The notes under the pieces: generated by a model
What the model was told of the DNA's origin: nothing
The model's database searches: none
The model's input: only the letters and a program-made list of their open reading frames with translations
Shown: positions 8,303 to 17,400 of the stretch, in pieces
Layout of the letters: every line of letters begins with the position of its first letter
How positions within the stretch are numbered: position 1 is the stretch's first letter
Source of the DNA: CAWDAQ01 sp963800325
GTDB lineage: Bacteria > Actinomycetota > Actinomycetes > Actinomycetales > Dermatophilaceae
Direction of reading: 5' to 3'
Assembly: GCA_963800325.1 (NCBI GenBank)
Contig: CAWDAQ010000005.1
Coordinates: forward strand, 1-64,000
Length of the DNA stretch: 64,000 bases
Program-made: the position numbers and the translations under genes

Positions 8303-10650
8303 CGGTACACCTCCGCGTCACCGCTGTCGTAGATCCGGTTGAACTGGGACTCCAACAGCCCCAGGGGGTATCGGTAGGCGAGAAGGTCACCGTCGTACGA
8401 CAGCGTCGCCACCCCGCGCTGGGCGGTGGCGCGCCCGACGAAGACGTAGTTCCCGGTCTGCAGCTCCGTCGGATAGAACTCGTCGCTCGTACGTTCATCA
8501 GGGGCCAGGTGGTTCTGAATCCAAAGCACCGTAAAGGGATCACTTACTACCTCTGGCGGCACTCCGCCGGACTGCGCACTCGCGAGCCAGCGCGCCGCGG
8601 ACACCTCGCCCTCGGTCACGTAGTACAGGTCGTAGTACTGACCTTGGTTGCTCAACGCCAATTGCCCCGGGTACCCGCCGAGCAGCGTGGGGATGACACC
8701 GCTGAGGGACGCGTACATCACCATGGCGATCCCGCCGGCGGCGGCGACGGCTCGGCCACCAAGAGGTCGGAGCACCGTCGCCGCCCCTACGGCCAGCACC
8801 GGAGACGCGAACAACAGAACTTGCTGGAAAGCACGCAAGACGCCGTACTCCACCGAGAGCCCGGACACGATCATCATCACGCCGAGGGCGCCAAGGCTCC
8901 CCGTCACCAGCCAGCGGACCTCGCGGTTTACTCTCCTCACGAGACGCGAGCGCGACCACATGGCGGCGAAGCCGACCAGAAGGAACACCTGAAACAGCGC
9001 CGCGGCCCCCGAGCGCATCAATGAGTTGCCCAGTTGCACATCGATGCCGACGGCCTCCAGCCCCTCGCCAGTCGGAGTCAAGGGCAAGGGCGAGAGCTGG
9101 ACACTCTCGGGCCGGAACGAGCGTCTCTTCCCCCCCAGCACTGTGTCCGAGGCCCCGGCTGTCTTCTTGCTCTCCTTCGTGTACTTGTCCAGTCGCTCCT
9201 GGGGGCTCAGGGACGCGCGAGAGAAGATGCCGTAGGCAAGATCGGAAGAGCCAGTCACGTTGCCGCTGCCGAACAGTTCGGAGATGCTCTCCCGAGCGGT
9301 TTGCTGGAAGTGCCCGCCGGTATGCGTTGCCGGCACAGTCCAAACCCAAGTGAACGCCATCAGTCCGGCGATGACCACCCGGCTGAGTAACGCGAAGGGT
9401 TCGGGGCTCCCTTGGGGGTGCGCTCGCCGCCGGGCCCACAGCCGGCTCCCCAGTGCACCAGCAACCCCGATGACCAACACCGCCAGGAGCATGTAGGTCG
9501 TGGCGTAGTGCGAGAGGACCACTCCCACTCCAGCGACCAACACTGCGACCTGCCGCCTCCGGATCGACCAACAGCGCTCTGTGGCAGCGAGGAACGCGCC
9601 GGAGAGGAAGACGAACGCGACCTCCTGCCTTACCAGAAACGGCATGTCCGAGAAAAAAGTCGGAAAGGTCACAAAGAAGACCGCCCCGATCAGCGCCAGC
9701 CGACGACCGACCAGTCTGCGGCCCACGAGATACACCGCAACCGGCACGATCGCGAAGAGCAGCTGGAGGAGCAGCTTGAAGACGTAGAGCCCGCTGATGC
9801 CCGTGAAGGACGCCAAGATCGACGGAAGGATGTTGATGCTGAGACACGCGTTGTACGGGTCCGGGTAGGCACTCATAGCCCAGCGATCTGCCTGCTGGGT
9901 AAGCTGGAAGACGAGGTACTCACGCTGGATGTCGTGTCCTGTGATGTACCAGCCGCGCAGCGAGGTCGCCAGCAGAAGTGCCGCGGATGCCACATAGACC
10001 ACGAAGCCGTCATGGGAGAGCGATCTCACCCGCCGCGCTATCAGGGCCAAGAAGGCCGCGCCGACGAAGGCGAGGCCGACCACCGCCACGGCCGAGCCCT
10101 GCTGGTTGTTGAGCCGCACAGCGCCCATGACCGAGCACGCCAGTCCCACACTCCCCAAGGTGGCGGCGAGTTCGAAGCGCGCGGTCAGGACTGTGCGCAG
10201 CAGTCGGCGCAGCTCGGCCGTCGTGACCAGCGGAACGTCTCTGCGCCAAGCGAGCAGGGAGACATTGGTCAGGGTCGAGGCGCCCACGAGAAAGGGACGC
10301 GCCAAGGGGTGGTCGATCGACGCCAGAGGAAGCAGCGTGTTCAGTGCCAGGCCGACGACCATCAAGGCCAACGCTGCCACACCGAGCGCATACACGACGG
10401 CGGCCGTTGAGCGTGTATGCCCCCAGCGGACCCGTCGCAGGAGCACCCAGACCGGAAGCCCGCAAAGCATGGCCATTCCGAGGAGCGGGCGAAGCACCGG
10501 AAACTCGACGTCGAAGAGGACCAGACCCTGTCCCAACAGCACGAGCACGGTGCCGGGAACGAGGGAACGTAGCGGGGGCGGTGTTCTGCGATGTGCACCC
10601 CCTCCGTGGTCACCAGCGGGCGGGCGTTCGATCCGAGTCGCGAGACTCAT
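8299..10650 (-). CDS. Large polytopic membrane protein, DUF2206-like
   Basis: This 783-residue protein has about 14-16 hydrophobic segments and a C-terminal soluble part of about 120 residues. The segment YITGHDIQREYLVFQLTQQA near 235 resembles the conserved loop of DUF2206 membrane proteins, which look like GT-C glycosyltransferases; TFFSDMPFLVRQEVAFVFL follows. In this operon it could transfer a lipid-linked sugar on the outer membrane face or act in polymerisation, but no catalytic residue is certain. The ATG at 10650 overlaps the pyruvyl transferase stop by four bases. A Wzy-type polymerase is the main alternative. Confidence 0.72.
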   Translation of the reverse strand: MSLATRIERPPAGDHGGGAHRRTPPPLRSLVPGTVLVLLGQGLVLFDVEFPVLRPLLGMAMLCGLPVWVLLRRVRWGHTRSTAAVVYALGVAALALMVVGLALNTLLPLASIDHPLARPFLVGASTLTNVSLLAWRRDVPLVTTAELRRLLRTVLTARFELAATLGSVGLACSVMGAVRLNNQQGSAVAVVGLAFVGAAFLALIARRVRSLSHDGFVVYVASAALLLATSLRGWYITGHDIQREYLVFQLTQQADRWAMSAYPDPYNACLSINILPSILASFTGISGLYVFKLLLQLLFAIVPVAVYLVGRRLVGRRLALIGAVFFVTFPTFFSDMPFLVRQEVAFVFLSGAFLAATERCWSIRRRQVAVLVAGVGVVLSHYATTYMLLAVLVIGVAGALGSRLWARRRAHPQGSPEPFALLSRVVIAGLMAFTWVWTVPATHTGGHFQQTARESISELFGSGNVTGSSDLAYGIFSRASLSPQERLDKYTKESKKTAGASDTVLGGKRRSFRPESVQLSPLPLTPTGEGLEAVGIDVQLGNSLMRSGAAALFQVFLLVGFAAMWSRSRLVRRVNREVRWLVTGSLGALGVMMIVSGLSVEYGVLRAFQQVLLFASPVLAVGAATVLRPLGGRAVAAAGGIAMVMYASLSGVIPTLLGGYPGQLALSNQGQYYDLYYVTEGEVSAARWLASAQSGGVPPEVVSDPFTVLWIQNHLAPDERTSDEFYPTELQTGNYVFVGRATAQRGVATLSYDGDLLAYRYPLGLLESQFNRIYDSGDAEVYR

Positions 10651-11912
10651 GACCGACCGGCACGCAGGGCGGTGCGCACCATGTCAGTAGCGGTATCGGC
10701 CCACTCCGCAACGAGAGGCATCGTCGCGGCCAGCGTGGCCCCGTAGGCACTCAGTTGGGCAACCGCGTCCTCGACTAGCCCCTCAAGGTCCCCACCGGAG
10801 GCAACCTGCTCCATATCGATGACCCAGCGTTCGAAACCCAGCAACTGCATGATTCCGTGGGTCTTGTGCTCATAGGCGATGGCTACACACGGCGTCTGCC
10901 GGATCAGACTGAAGATGACCGAGTGGAACCGCGTCCCGATCAACAGGTCCAAGGCGCCGTACTCCTTGAGGAGGTCCCGGTAGTCGGCGATTCCACCAAG
11001 CAATATTGGGTTTCGTCGACAGAGCCGAGCGACCCGACCGTTGGAGACACGATCGTCGTCATTCATCGGGGGGTTCGTGACGTGAGGAATCAAGGTCACC
11101 TCGTGACCACGTTCGATGAGCCGATCGACGACACGGGCGACTGAACGCTCAAAGGCCTGCTGCTGGTCTGGCGGCAACCACGCACGGGTTGTCACACCGA
11201 TGCGCAATTGCTCACCCGGCGGAGCGTGGCCTGAAGTGCGCCTGCGGCCGAGCACGAAGCCCGAGTCGTGCGCAAGCACGATCTGGTCCGGAGCCAGCCC
11301 ACAATCCTCCAGAACGCGCATGGAGATCTCCTCGCGCGCACAGACCAAGGCACAGCGGCTGAGCACCCACCTCACCAAGCGCCGCTGACCGCGGGCAGGA
11401 AACGGCCCGAACGACTGAGGCATCAGGACCACGGGCAGTCCCTCTCGTAGCCCCGCGACCAACGGCGCCAGTACGAGCCCCAGTTGTTGCCAACCGTTGA
11501 GCCCCGGCGGGGCCTGCAGGTAGCCACCACCGATCGAGACCACGGCGTCGGCACCCGAGATGGCGCGGAGTTCGGCCCCACTTTCTCCCGACAGGTGCCG
11601 CACCGCGATGCGCCGCAGCGGGCCCGGCAGGAGCAGGTAAGGCAAGAACCAGAGGGCGAAGACGATCCGACGCAGCGCTCTCCGCGGTCGGCCGACCGCC
11701 GGGTCGGCGACGAACCGCTGGGCCGAGCCGATGTTCGGGACACCCTCGAAGTGCGGATGATCCGCGGGGGACTCAAACCCGGCAATGACGAGATCGGCAC
11801 CCGGTTTGGCACGCAGTACCTGGTCGAGGCAGACGGAGAGCAGGGCGGCGTCGCCGGCGTTCTCCCGGACATAGGAGTTGACGAGGACTATCCGCGGGCA
11901 CTGGGCACTCAT
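10647..11912 (-). CDS. Polysaccharide pyruvyl transferase family protein
   Basis: This 421-residue protein matches the polysaccharide pyruvyl transferase family, which puts ketal pyruvate from phosphoenolpyruvate on sugars. Visible markers are VNSYVRENAGDAALLSVCLD at the N-terminus, AVVSIGGGYLQAPPG near 140, VLMPQSFGPFPARGQRRLVR, and the C-terminal LLIGTRFHSVIFSLIRQTPCVAIAYEHKTHG region, quoted here as its family signature (RFHS, YEHK). It probably adds an acidic pyruvyl group to the repeat unit. The start at 11912 overlaps the upstream GT4 stop by four bases; the longer ORF reading upstream is shadow sequence of that gene. Confidence 0.88.
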   Translation of the reverse strand: MSAQCPRIVLVNSYVRENAGDAALLSVCLDQVLRAKPGADLVIAGFESPADHPHFEGVPNIGSAQRFVADPAVGRPRRALRRIVFALWFLPYLLLPGPLRRIAVRHLSGESGAELRAISGADAVVSIGGGYLQAPPGLNGWQQLGLVLAPLVAGLREGLPVVLMPQSFGPFPARGQRRLVRWVLSRCALVCAREEISMRVLEDCGLAPDQIVLAHDSGFVLGRRRTSGHAPPGEQLRIGVTTRAWLPPDQQQAFERSVARVVDRLIERGHEVTLIPHVTNPPMNDDDRVSNGRVARLCRRNPILLGGIADYRDLLKEYGALDLLIGTRFHSVIFSLIRQTPCVAIAYEHKTHGIMQLLGFERWVIDMEQVASGGDLEGLVEDAVAQLSAYGATLAATMPLVAEWADTATDMVRTALRAGRS

Positions 11913-13039
11913 GTGGAGCTCCAGGCGAGCTCGTACTCCTCGGTGACCTGCGCGGCGATCTCCGGCCAGGTGTGCTGCGCAGCCTGGCGGCGTCCCCGCT
12001 CCCCCAGCGTGGCACGGAGGGCGGGATCGCCGGCCAACAGATCGATGCCCACGGCCAGTGCCTCGGGCGTCGCCGCAACCAGCATGCCACTGTCGCGCAA
12101 CAGCTCCCGCGAACCCGGGACGTCGGTGGAGAGGACTGGGAGCCCCATTGCCATGGCCTCGAGCGCGACCAAGGGCATCCCCTCCTTGTCCGAGGGCAGG
12201 ACGAATACCTGCGCCCACCTCATCCAGTTCCGGACCTCTTCGGGAGTCTGCGAACCGACGAACCGAACCCGCTCCAGGCGAAGCTCGCGAGCCAGCTGCT
12301 CGTGCCGGGTCCGAAGCTCGCCGTCGCCCGCCAGCACCACTTCCACGGGCGACTGGGTACGACTGAGGGCGCGCAGGAGACGGGGCACGTTCTTCTGCAC
12401 GGCCAGACGCCCGACGAAGAGCAACCTGAGGGAACCTTGGGTGCTCACGTCATCCGCGCCGGCCGCGCTCTCGACGAAGAAGGCGGCGTCGATACCGTTG
12501 CGGACTACGGCGATCCGCTCGCGCGGCAACCGGTAGCGCTCGTGAAGGAAGGTGCCCATGTCGTCGGTCAGTGCAATGACACGGGCCGCGTGGCGCAGGG
12601 CCGGGCCCAGAGACCAGCGCTTGTACGCCGGCAGCATCCGGCCCGCGGGACCCGACGCGTCCACGTCCAAGTGGAAGTGCACGACGTAACGCATGCCCCG
12701 GAGCCAGCAGGCCAGTCGGACCAGTTCCGCAACCAGCGCATGTGCCACGTGGACGTGGACCAAAGTGTCCCGAGGCTGACGCATCAGTGAAGCCAACAAG
12801 CCAGGGGCGAGGGGGGTGTGGGCGACGTACAGGGCGCGATGGCGGCGGATCGTAACCCCGTTGAGAACTTGCCGGTCGGGTGCGCCCTCAGAGCCGACGC
12901 CGGTAGTCAGCACTTTGGTGTCCATGCCTGACCGCGCCTGCTGGCTGGCGATCGCCGCGACGACGACTTCGACGCCACCCGGGTGGGGCGGGTAGAACGC
13001 GCTGACGTGTACCACGCGCCGCGGGTCCCGGGAACTCAC
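11909..13039 (-). CDS. GT4-family glycosyltransferase
   Basis: A 376-residue GT-B glycosyltransferase. It begins, after a GTG start, SSRDPRRVVHVSAFYPPHPG and GVEVVVAAIASQQARSG. The donor domain has LRLLFVGRLAVQKNVPRLLR near 210 and PSDKEGMPLVALEAMAMGLP, an E-G-M-P-L-V-A-L-E EX7E motif with both Glu kept. The GTG at 13039 overlaps the deacetylase stop as GTGA, which is preferred to the longer open frame that runs into the deacetylase gene. It should add one sugar of the repeat unit at the cytoplasmic membrane face. Sugar specificity is unknown. Confidence 0.9.
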   Translation of the reverse strand: MSSRDPRRVVHVSAFYPPHPGGVEVVVAAIASQQARSGMDTKVLTTGVGSEGAPDRQVLNGVTIRRHRALYVAHTPLAPGLLASLMRQPRDTLVHVHVAHALVAELVRLACWLRGMRYVVHFHLDVDASGPAGRMLPAYKRWSLGPALRHAARVIALTDDMGTFLHERYRLPRERIAVVRNGIDAAFFVESAAGADDVSTQGSLRLLFVGRLAVQKNVPRLLRALSRTQSPVEVVLAGDGELRTRHEQLARELRLERVRFVGSQTPEEVRNWMRWAQVFVLPSDKEGMPLVALEAMAMGLPVLSTDVPGSRELLRDSGMLVAATPEALAVGIDLLAGDPALRATLGERGRRQAAQHTWPEIAAQVTEEYELAWSST

Positions 13040-13770
13040 GCGCGTTCCAGGACGGGTAGTGCGCTGTTGGCGGCGTAGCGCACGCCGTCGCGGCGGCCGA
13101 TGTGGTCCAGGACACGTTCGAGCCGATACCAGTCGTCGCGGGCCTCGACCTCCCAGCTGTGCCCCCACAAATGGAAGACGCCGCCCTGCTCGACCACTCG
13201 GTCGAAGAGGTGGATGGCGAGGTCATCCCAGTTGAAGAACAGCTTGGTGCTGAGGCGCAAGTCACGACCGGTCAGGCGCATCAGCGCCGGCATGTCCACT
13301 AGGTGCTGGTACGCGTTGATGGTTGTGGGCAGCCCCATGGCAGGGCCGGGCGTCGTAGCGAAGCGCTCGACGGTGCGCGCGAGCCTGAAGCCCTGCTCGC
13401 GCACCATCTGGGCGTGCCGCGGCTCATAGCACCCGCCGACGTAGCAGAAGGTGGTGATCTCGTCGCCGATGACGTCTTCCAACCAGTGCCGGCCGTCACG
13501 GATGTCGAGCCTGGCGTCTTCGTCGCTCAGTTGCGGCAGCCGGATGTGACGCAGTGTGTGAGCTCCGATCTCATGGCGCTCGGCGAGCTGGCGCACGCCG
13601 ACCGCATCCAGGCGGTCGCGGTGGTCGAACTCGACATTCATTGGCGCAACGTAGAAGGTCCCTGGCACTTCGTACCGGTCGAGCATTTGCGCGAGCTTGT
13701 GGTCGAGCACGTGCCCGTCGTCCCAACTTGTCGATACCACTGGCAACGTGGCGGTGGGTTCGTGGTTCAT
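13036..13770 (-). CDS. Polysaccharide deacetylase (CE4, NodB-like)
   Basis: This 244-residue protein shows the CE4 metal site: STSWDDG (catalytic base and metal Asp, residues about 13-19) and HEIGAHTLRH (His-x8-His metal ligands, near 66-75), then TTFCYVGGCYEPRH for the third motif. CE4 enzymes remove N- or O-acetyl groups from polysaccharides. No signal peptide or membrane segment is seen, so it may act on lipid-linked precursors in the cytoplasm or be a member of the PuuE/uncharacterised cytosolic group. The ATG at 13770 directly abuts the stop of the preceding gene with no gap. Confidence 0.87.
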   Translation of the reverse strand: MNHEPTATLPVVSTSWDDGHVLDHKLAQMLDRYEVPGTFYVAPMNVEFDHRDRLDAVGVRQLAERHEIGAHTLRHIRLPQLSDEDARLDIRDGRHWLEDVIGDEITTFCYVGGCYEPRHAQMVREQGFRLARTVERFATTPGPAMGLPTTINAYQHLVDMPALMRLTGRDLRLSTKLFFNWDDLAIHLFDRVVEQGGVFHLWGHSWEVEARDDWYRLERVLDHIGRRDGVRYAANSALPVLERA

Positions 13771-14199
13771 TCAGCTTCCTTGGCAATGGAGTCTCAACGA
13801 CTCGGGACGTCCGGCAAGACTCACAGCGACGTCGTATCCGGTGGGGGGAACATGGGGGAGCACAGTACGGACGTGCTCGAGCTTGCCGGGGGCAAGCACA
13901 AGGACCTTCTTCATGAGAAGCGCGGCGCCGGACCCACCGTGGCGAGGGATGACCCTGACCACGACCCGGACTCGCTCCTTCTGGGGGTTGTGGCTTCGAA
14001 TTCCCACGTCGAGCTCCGTGTCACTAGCGCGCCTTCCGCACTCCCGCGCCGCCAAGGGATCACTGAAGAACAGCTCGACGTAATGCGGCTCGCTCCGCGA
14101 GACAGAGAGTGACGCTTCTCGCCGAAAATCGGGCGAGACCGCCAGAAGTAGTGCAAGCACCATTCCCAGGATCCCGCCAACGGGCAGGATGCGGGTCAC
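13771..14199 (-). CDS. Small membrane-anchored or secreted hypothetical protein of the operon
   Basis: This 142-residue protein has an N-terminal hydrophobic stretch, ILPVGGILGMVLALLLAV (residues 4-21), acting as a signal anchor or signal peptide. The rest is soluble, with a beta-rich look (ELDVGIRSHNPQKERVRVVV, KKVLVLAPGKLEHVRTVLP) that could be an Ig-like or fibronectin-like fold. No family was recognised. The GTG at 14199 overlaps the GT2 stop as GTGA. Its place between glycosyltransferase and deacetylase suggests a role in handling or exporting the polysaccharide outside the membrane. Confidence 0.72.
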   Translation of the reverse strand: MTRILPVGGILGMVLALLLAVSPDFRREASLSVSRSEPHYVELFFSDPLAARECGRRASDTELDVGIRSHNPQKERVRVVVRVIPRHGGSGAALLMKKVLVLAPGKLEHVRTVLPHVPPTGYDVAVSLAGRPESLRLHCQGS

Positions 14200-15038
14200 G
14201 CTGTCTCCGCGGGCCCGAACGGCAGTTCGCCCCTTTGCTGGTGGCCATCGGGACGTTGCGTGGGAACGCCCATCTGAGCCCTCTCGGAGCCGATTTCGAG
14301 CATCCCGCGTACCAGTGGCTCGTCCACGGCAGGACCTGCGGCAGTGGGGGGCGTGGCGGGACGGGCGCGGTGGGCGAAGAGCTGCTTGAGATTGCGGATG
14401 CCGTCGCGCGCGGCGCTGAGCTTCACCTCACCGCCACGCTGGCGGTACTCGATGGACGTCTCGGCGCACCGAAACCCCCTTCGGAAGGCTTCGTTCTTGA
14501 TCTCCTGGGAGAACGACATCCCGCTGCTGCGGACATCGAGGTGCCTCCAGATCTCGCGACGGAAGATCCACATGCCCGACTGCGAGTCGAGGAAGGCGTT
14601 GCCGAATAAGGTCCGGCTGACCCAACTCAGGACGCGGTTGCCAAACTCGTGGGACGGGCTCATGGCGCCCCTGTTGCTGCGCAACAATCGATTGGTAGAC
14701 AAGAAGTCGGTTTCCTCGGCCTCGAGCTTGGCCAGTAGTTGCGGCGTGTGATCGAGCGGGTAGGTCTGGTCTGCATCGCCGGTGACGATGATGTCTCCTG
14801 TCGCGTGCGCGAAGCCTGCCTTGTAGGCATTGCCATAGCCGCGATTGGTCTCAAGGATCACCTTCGCGCCAAGTCGACGGGCCTCGTCGCCGGTGCCGTC
14901 GGTCGAGGCGTTGTCGATCACAAGTATCTCCGTCTCCCAGCCGAGCTCGGCGAGCTCGTCGACGGGGACGGCGGCGATTACATGTCGGAGGTTGTGAGCC
15001 TCGTTCAGGGCAGGAATTACTACAGATATGGAAGGCAC
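14196..15038 (-). CDS. GT2-family glycosyltransferase (DPM1-like), first gene of the operon
   Basis: A 280-residue GT-A fold GT2 enzyme. It starts PSISVVIPALNEAHNLRHVI after a GTG at 15038, has ILVIDNASTDGTGDEARRLG, then the metal-binding GDADQTYP (DXD-like, residues about 87-94) and SGMWIFRREI with a downstream REVIKNEA-type acceptor segment (SFSQEIKNEAFRRG). The domain order fits dolichol/polyprenyl-phosphate sugar transferases without C-terminal membrane segments. It may load a hexose on a lipid carrier or start a side chain. A weak GGGGG lies about nine bases before the GTG. As first gene it should sit next to the operon promoter. Confidence 0.88.
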   Translation of the reverse strand: MPSISVVIPALNEAHNLRHVIAAVPVDELAELGWETEILVIDNASTDGTGDEARRLGAKVILETNRGYGNAYKAGFAHATGDIIVTGDADQTYPLDHTPQLLAKLEAEETDFLSTNRLLRSNRGAMSPSHEFGNRVLSWVSRTLFGNAFLDSQSGMWIFRREIWRHLDVRSSGMSFSQEIKNEAFRRGFRCAETSIEYRQRGGEVKLSAARDGIRNLKQLFAHRARPATPPTAAGPAVDEPLVRGMLEIGSERAQMGVPTQRPDGHQQRGELPFGPAETA

Positions 15039-15496
15039 GAATGAAAACCCCCGAGAGTGAGCTGGGCACGGCTTGACCTGTTCCAGAGGTCGGGAGAGAT
15101 CTGCAGCAAGTCAAGCAACGACGGTCCCCTTGGAGGTCGCATCCTCTCGTCTTGGTCGGTACCTGGCAAGACGCTGAAGCCAGTGGATCGCCATTCGGAC
15201 AACACGATCCCAAGGCCACTATATACCTTTTGATGCTTTTATATATTCGTTTCCTCTTTCTGATTCATCGCATACGGCGGCATTCATGACCAAGTTGACG
15301 CCATCGAGGCGTGAGCGCTACGACCTGACTCGCGCCAGAGGCTGATGAACGGATCTGTGAGATCTCAGATCGCTTGACGAGTCGTCCTGACTCGTGCCAC
15401 GTTGGGCGGTTCGGTGTGATCGGGCGGCGTTTGTGCTGGTCAGGGAGGTGCGAGCGAGTGTGTTGACACACTAATCCGGCCGGTAGGGTCGGGCTC
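15039..15496. promoter_or_regulatory. Leader of the polysaccharide operon and AT-rich island
   Basis: No gene is seen in these 458 bases. An AT-rich island at about 15211-15270 (ACTATATACC, TTTTATATATTCG) stands out from roughly 70% GC surroundings. Read on the minus strand it offers TATATA and GTATAT boxes about 180 bases before the GT2 start, so a promoter with a long leader is possible. The leader at 15055-15200 is rich in short inverted repeats, but no known riboswitch was recognised. The right part (from about 15300) is probably the terminal region of the IS1634-type element. Confidence 0.45.
15457..15472 (+). promoter_or_regulatory. Palindrome and -35-like box before the IS1634 transposase
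   Basis: AGTGTG TTGA CACACT is a perfect 6-bp-arm palindrome that includes TTGACA at 15463-15468. TAGGGT lies 15 bases further on, and the transposase GTG comes at 15497. It may be the transposase promoter or part of the element end. Confidence 0.4.
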
Positions 15497-16245
15497 GTGG
15501 CGTTCGTGCGGAAGGTGAAGACCGCCTCGGGGGCCACCGCCGTACAGATCGCCGAGCGTGTCGCCGGGCGGGACCGGGTGCTGGAGCACCTCGGGTCGGC
15601 GCACACCGACGCCGAGCTGTCGGCCTTGCTGGCGGCGGCGCGGGATCGGTTGCACCCGGGGCAGGGCGAGCTGGACCTGGCCCAGGGGCGGGTGCCCACG
15701 GGTCACGCGGTGATCACCGGGAAGCGTCATGCGGTGCTGTGGCAGGTGTTGGCCGGCGCCTATGCCCGGCTCGGGTTCGACGCCGTCGACGACGCCGCGT
15801 TCGCCCAGCTGGTCCTGGCGCGGATCATCGAGCCGACGTCGAAGGTGGACTCGCTGCGCGTGCTGGACGAGCTCGGGATCGAGCACGCCTCACTGCGCAC
15901 CGTGTTCCGCACGTTGAAGCGGGCCGGCGCCGGTGGGTACCGGGACCAGGTCGCGGCCGCCTGCTTCACCCACGCCGCCACCAACGGCGACATCAGCCTG
16001 TGCCTGTACGACGTCACCACCTTGTACTTCGAGGCGGAGAAGGAGGACGGGCTGCGCAAGGTCGGCTACTCCAAGGAGCGCCGCGTCGACCCCAACTCGT
16101 CGTCGGGCTCCTGGTCGACCGGGGCGGGTTCCCGTTGGAGATCGGCTGCTTCGAGGGCAACAAGGCCGAGACGGCCACCCTGCTGCCGGTCATCCAAGGC
16201 TTTCAGGCCCGCCACGGTCTGAGCGACTTCGTCGTCGTCGCTGAC
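15497..16245 (+). pseudogene. IS1634-family transposase, 3'-truncated and frameshifted
   Basis: Reads from a GTG as AFVRKVKTASGATAVQIAER, then IIEPTSKVDSLRVLDELG, LYDVTTLYFEAEKEDGLRKV and GYSKERRVDP, all typical of IS1634 (IS4-superfamily) transposases, including the first catalytic Asp in LYDVTTL. A single-base shift near 16100 moves the frame to VVGLLVDRGGFPLEIGCFEG and FVVVAD (second catalytic Asp). Homology ends at about 16245, where unrelated lower-GC sequence begins. About half of the usual protein, with the last catalytic Glu, is missing. It is inactive. Confidence 0.83.
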
Positions 16246-16413
16246 AATAACCACGGAGCGATGAAGTACACGCAGAAGAACGTTGCGTACCGCTGCCGCA
16301 GTTGGGAAAAGACGACATGGGGCGGCACGACGCTCGGCACGATCGTCTACCGAGGCAGGCACTTCTACGCCCGGGTGTACCAACCGCGGAAATCACTGAA
16401 GTGTGGAGGATGA
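16246..16413 (+). other. C-terminal gene fragment joined to the IS1634 relic
   Basis: The open frame continues past the IS1634 break as KYTQKNVAYRCRSWEKTTWG and IVYRGRHFYARVYQPRKS, ending at a TGA at 16411-16413. Base composition is lower in GC than on either side. It looks like the tail of another gene fused at a deletion junction. I did not recognise a family. Confidence 0.4.
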
Positions 16414-16864
16414 CGTGCGCCTGTTCCGTCAAGCGTCCCGACGCCATTCGGGAGAATCCCCCGAGGAAATCCGGCTCGTGTACGCCTGCGCGACTCCGGA
16501 AGCTCCAGAGCCGCTCGTCGCCGTCGTTCGGACCCACGACGAGGCCAGCGCCCTCGAGGTCGAGGTTCGCGAGCACTTCCCGGGCGCCAAGGTGTCATGG
16601 GAGACGTTCGAGGTCACCGGCAAGCCCGAGGAGGCTGTGCACATCGTGAGCCTAGGGGGTCCCGGGACGTCCGTGGCCGGCACTGAGGGCGCCGGAAACT
16701 CGTGGAAGGACGACCCCATGGGGGTCGCCGTCTTCGCCGACCGCGACGACGCCAACACCCACGCGGCTGCTGTGGCGGCTGCCGAGGGCTCAAGCGACTA
16801 CCGCGTACGCTCCCTCCCGATCGGCTGGCGCGCCCCCGGGTGGCCCTTCGAGACCAGTTCCTAG
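16403..16864 (+). CDS. Hypothetical protein
   Basis: A 153-residue ORF starting GTG at 16403 (a second GTG at 16415 is possible). The sequence is acidic and soluble, with CATPEAPEPLVAVVRTHDEA, SALEVEVREHFPGAKVSWET and MGVAVFADRDDANTHAAAVA. Two alpha/beta-like halves, each with a VAVV or VAVF strand followed by a D-rich turn, suggest a small ferredoxin-like duplicated fold. No membrane segment, signal or known motif is seen. It stands alone downstream of the transposase relic. Real coding is supported by third-position GC; function is unknown. Confidence 0.55.
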   Translation: MEDDVRLFRQASRRHSGESPEEIRLVYACATPEAPEPLVAVVRTHDEASALEVEVREHFPGAKVSWETFEVTGKPEEAVHIVSLGGPGTSVAGTEGAGNSWKDDPMGVAVFADRDDANTHAAAVAAAEGSSDYRVRSLPIGWRAPGWPFETSS

Positions 16865-17000
16865 CCGGGACGGTCGCAGGCACCTCTGGTTAAGGAGAAC
16901 ATCCGTCCGTCCGACAACCGATTCGACGCCAGAACATCTGTGCCCGCGAAGAGGTGGAACCGGTCGGCGACCCAACGGGCAGTGGGGACTTCCGCCACCG

Positions 17001-17219
17001 CTACGACGGGATGAAGGTCAGCGGGGGGCCCTGGTCGCTGTCGTCGAGGTTCACCCGCGTCGCGCCGGGGTGCAGCTTCCGCGCGAGGGCGGCGATGAGC
17101 CGGACCGCGACCCGGGTCGTGATCTCCGCGGCCGCCGTCTGGGCGGCCACGGACTCGTTCAGCGTCTCCTCCAGCGCCTCGATGGTCGTCGGTGCCGCGT
17201 GGCTGCCCTGCTCGCTCAT
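17001..17219 (-). CDS. Small hypothetical protein
   Basis: This 72-residue reading starts MSEQGSHAAPTTIEALEETL at 17219 and continues NESVAAQTAAAEITTRVAVR and LARKLHPGATRVNLDDSDQG. An Ala/Thr-rich helix covers residues 10-50. A longer frame extends to 17462 but its extra 81 residues are Pro/Arg-rich and unlike protein, so the internal ATG is preferred. No family recognised; it could be a small cytosolic helix-bundle protein. Confidence 0.45.
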   Translation of the reverse strand: MSEQGSHAAPTTIEALEETLNESVAAQTAAAEITTRVAVRLIAALARKLHPGATRVNLDDSDQGPPLTFIPS

Positions 17220-17400
17220 GGCCTGTCTCGCTCTCGTCCCGGTGTTCACGTCCACCGGCACGGTGCGCCTCGCCCGGCGCTGCGCAGTGGCAGCGGCGCC
17301 GCCCGGGCGCGGAACAGCCGCGTCGTCCGGGGCGTTGATGCCCCCGGGGCCGCAGAACATCTGGTTCGGCACCGGGTTCTGAGGCCGTGCGTTCAGCGGG

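Noticed and set aside
12050..12790. Plus-strand frames inside the polysaccharide operon
   Set aside because: They lie antisense to GT4 and deacetylase genes that have full catalytic motifs.
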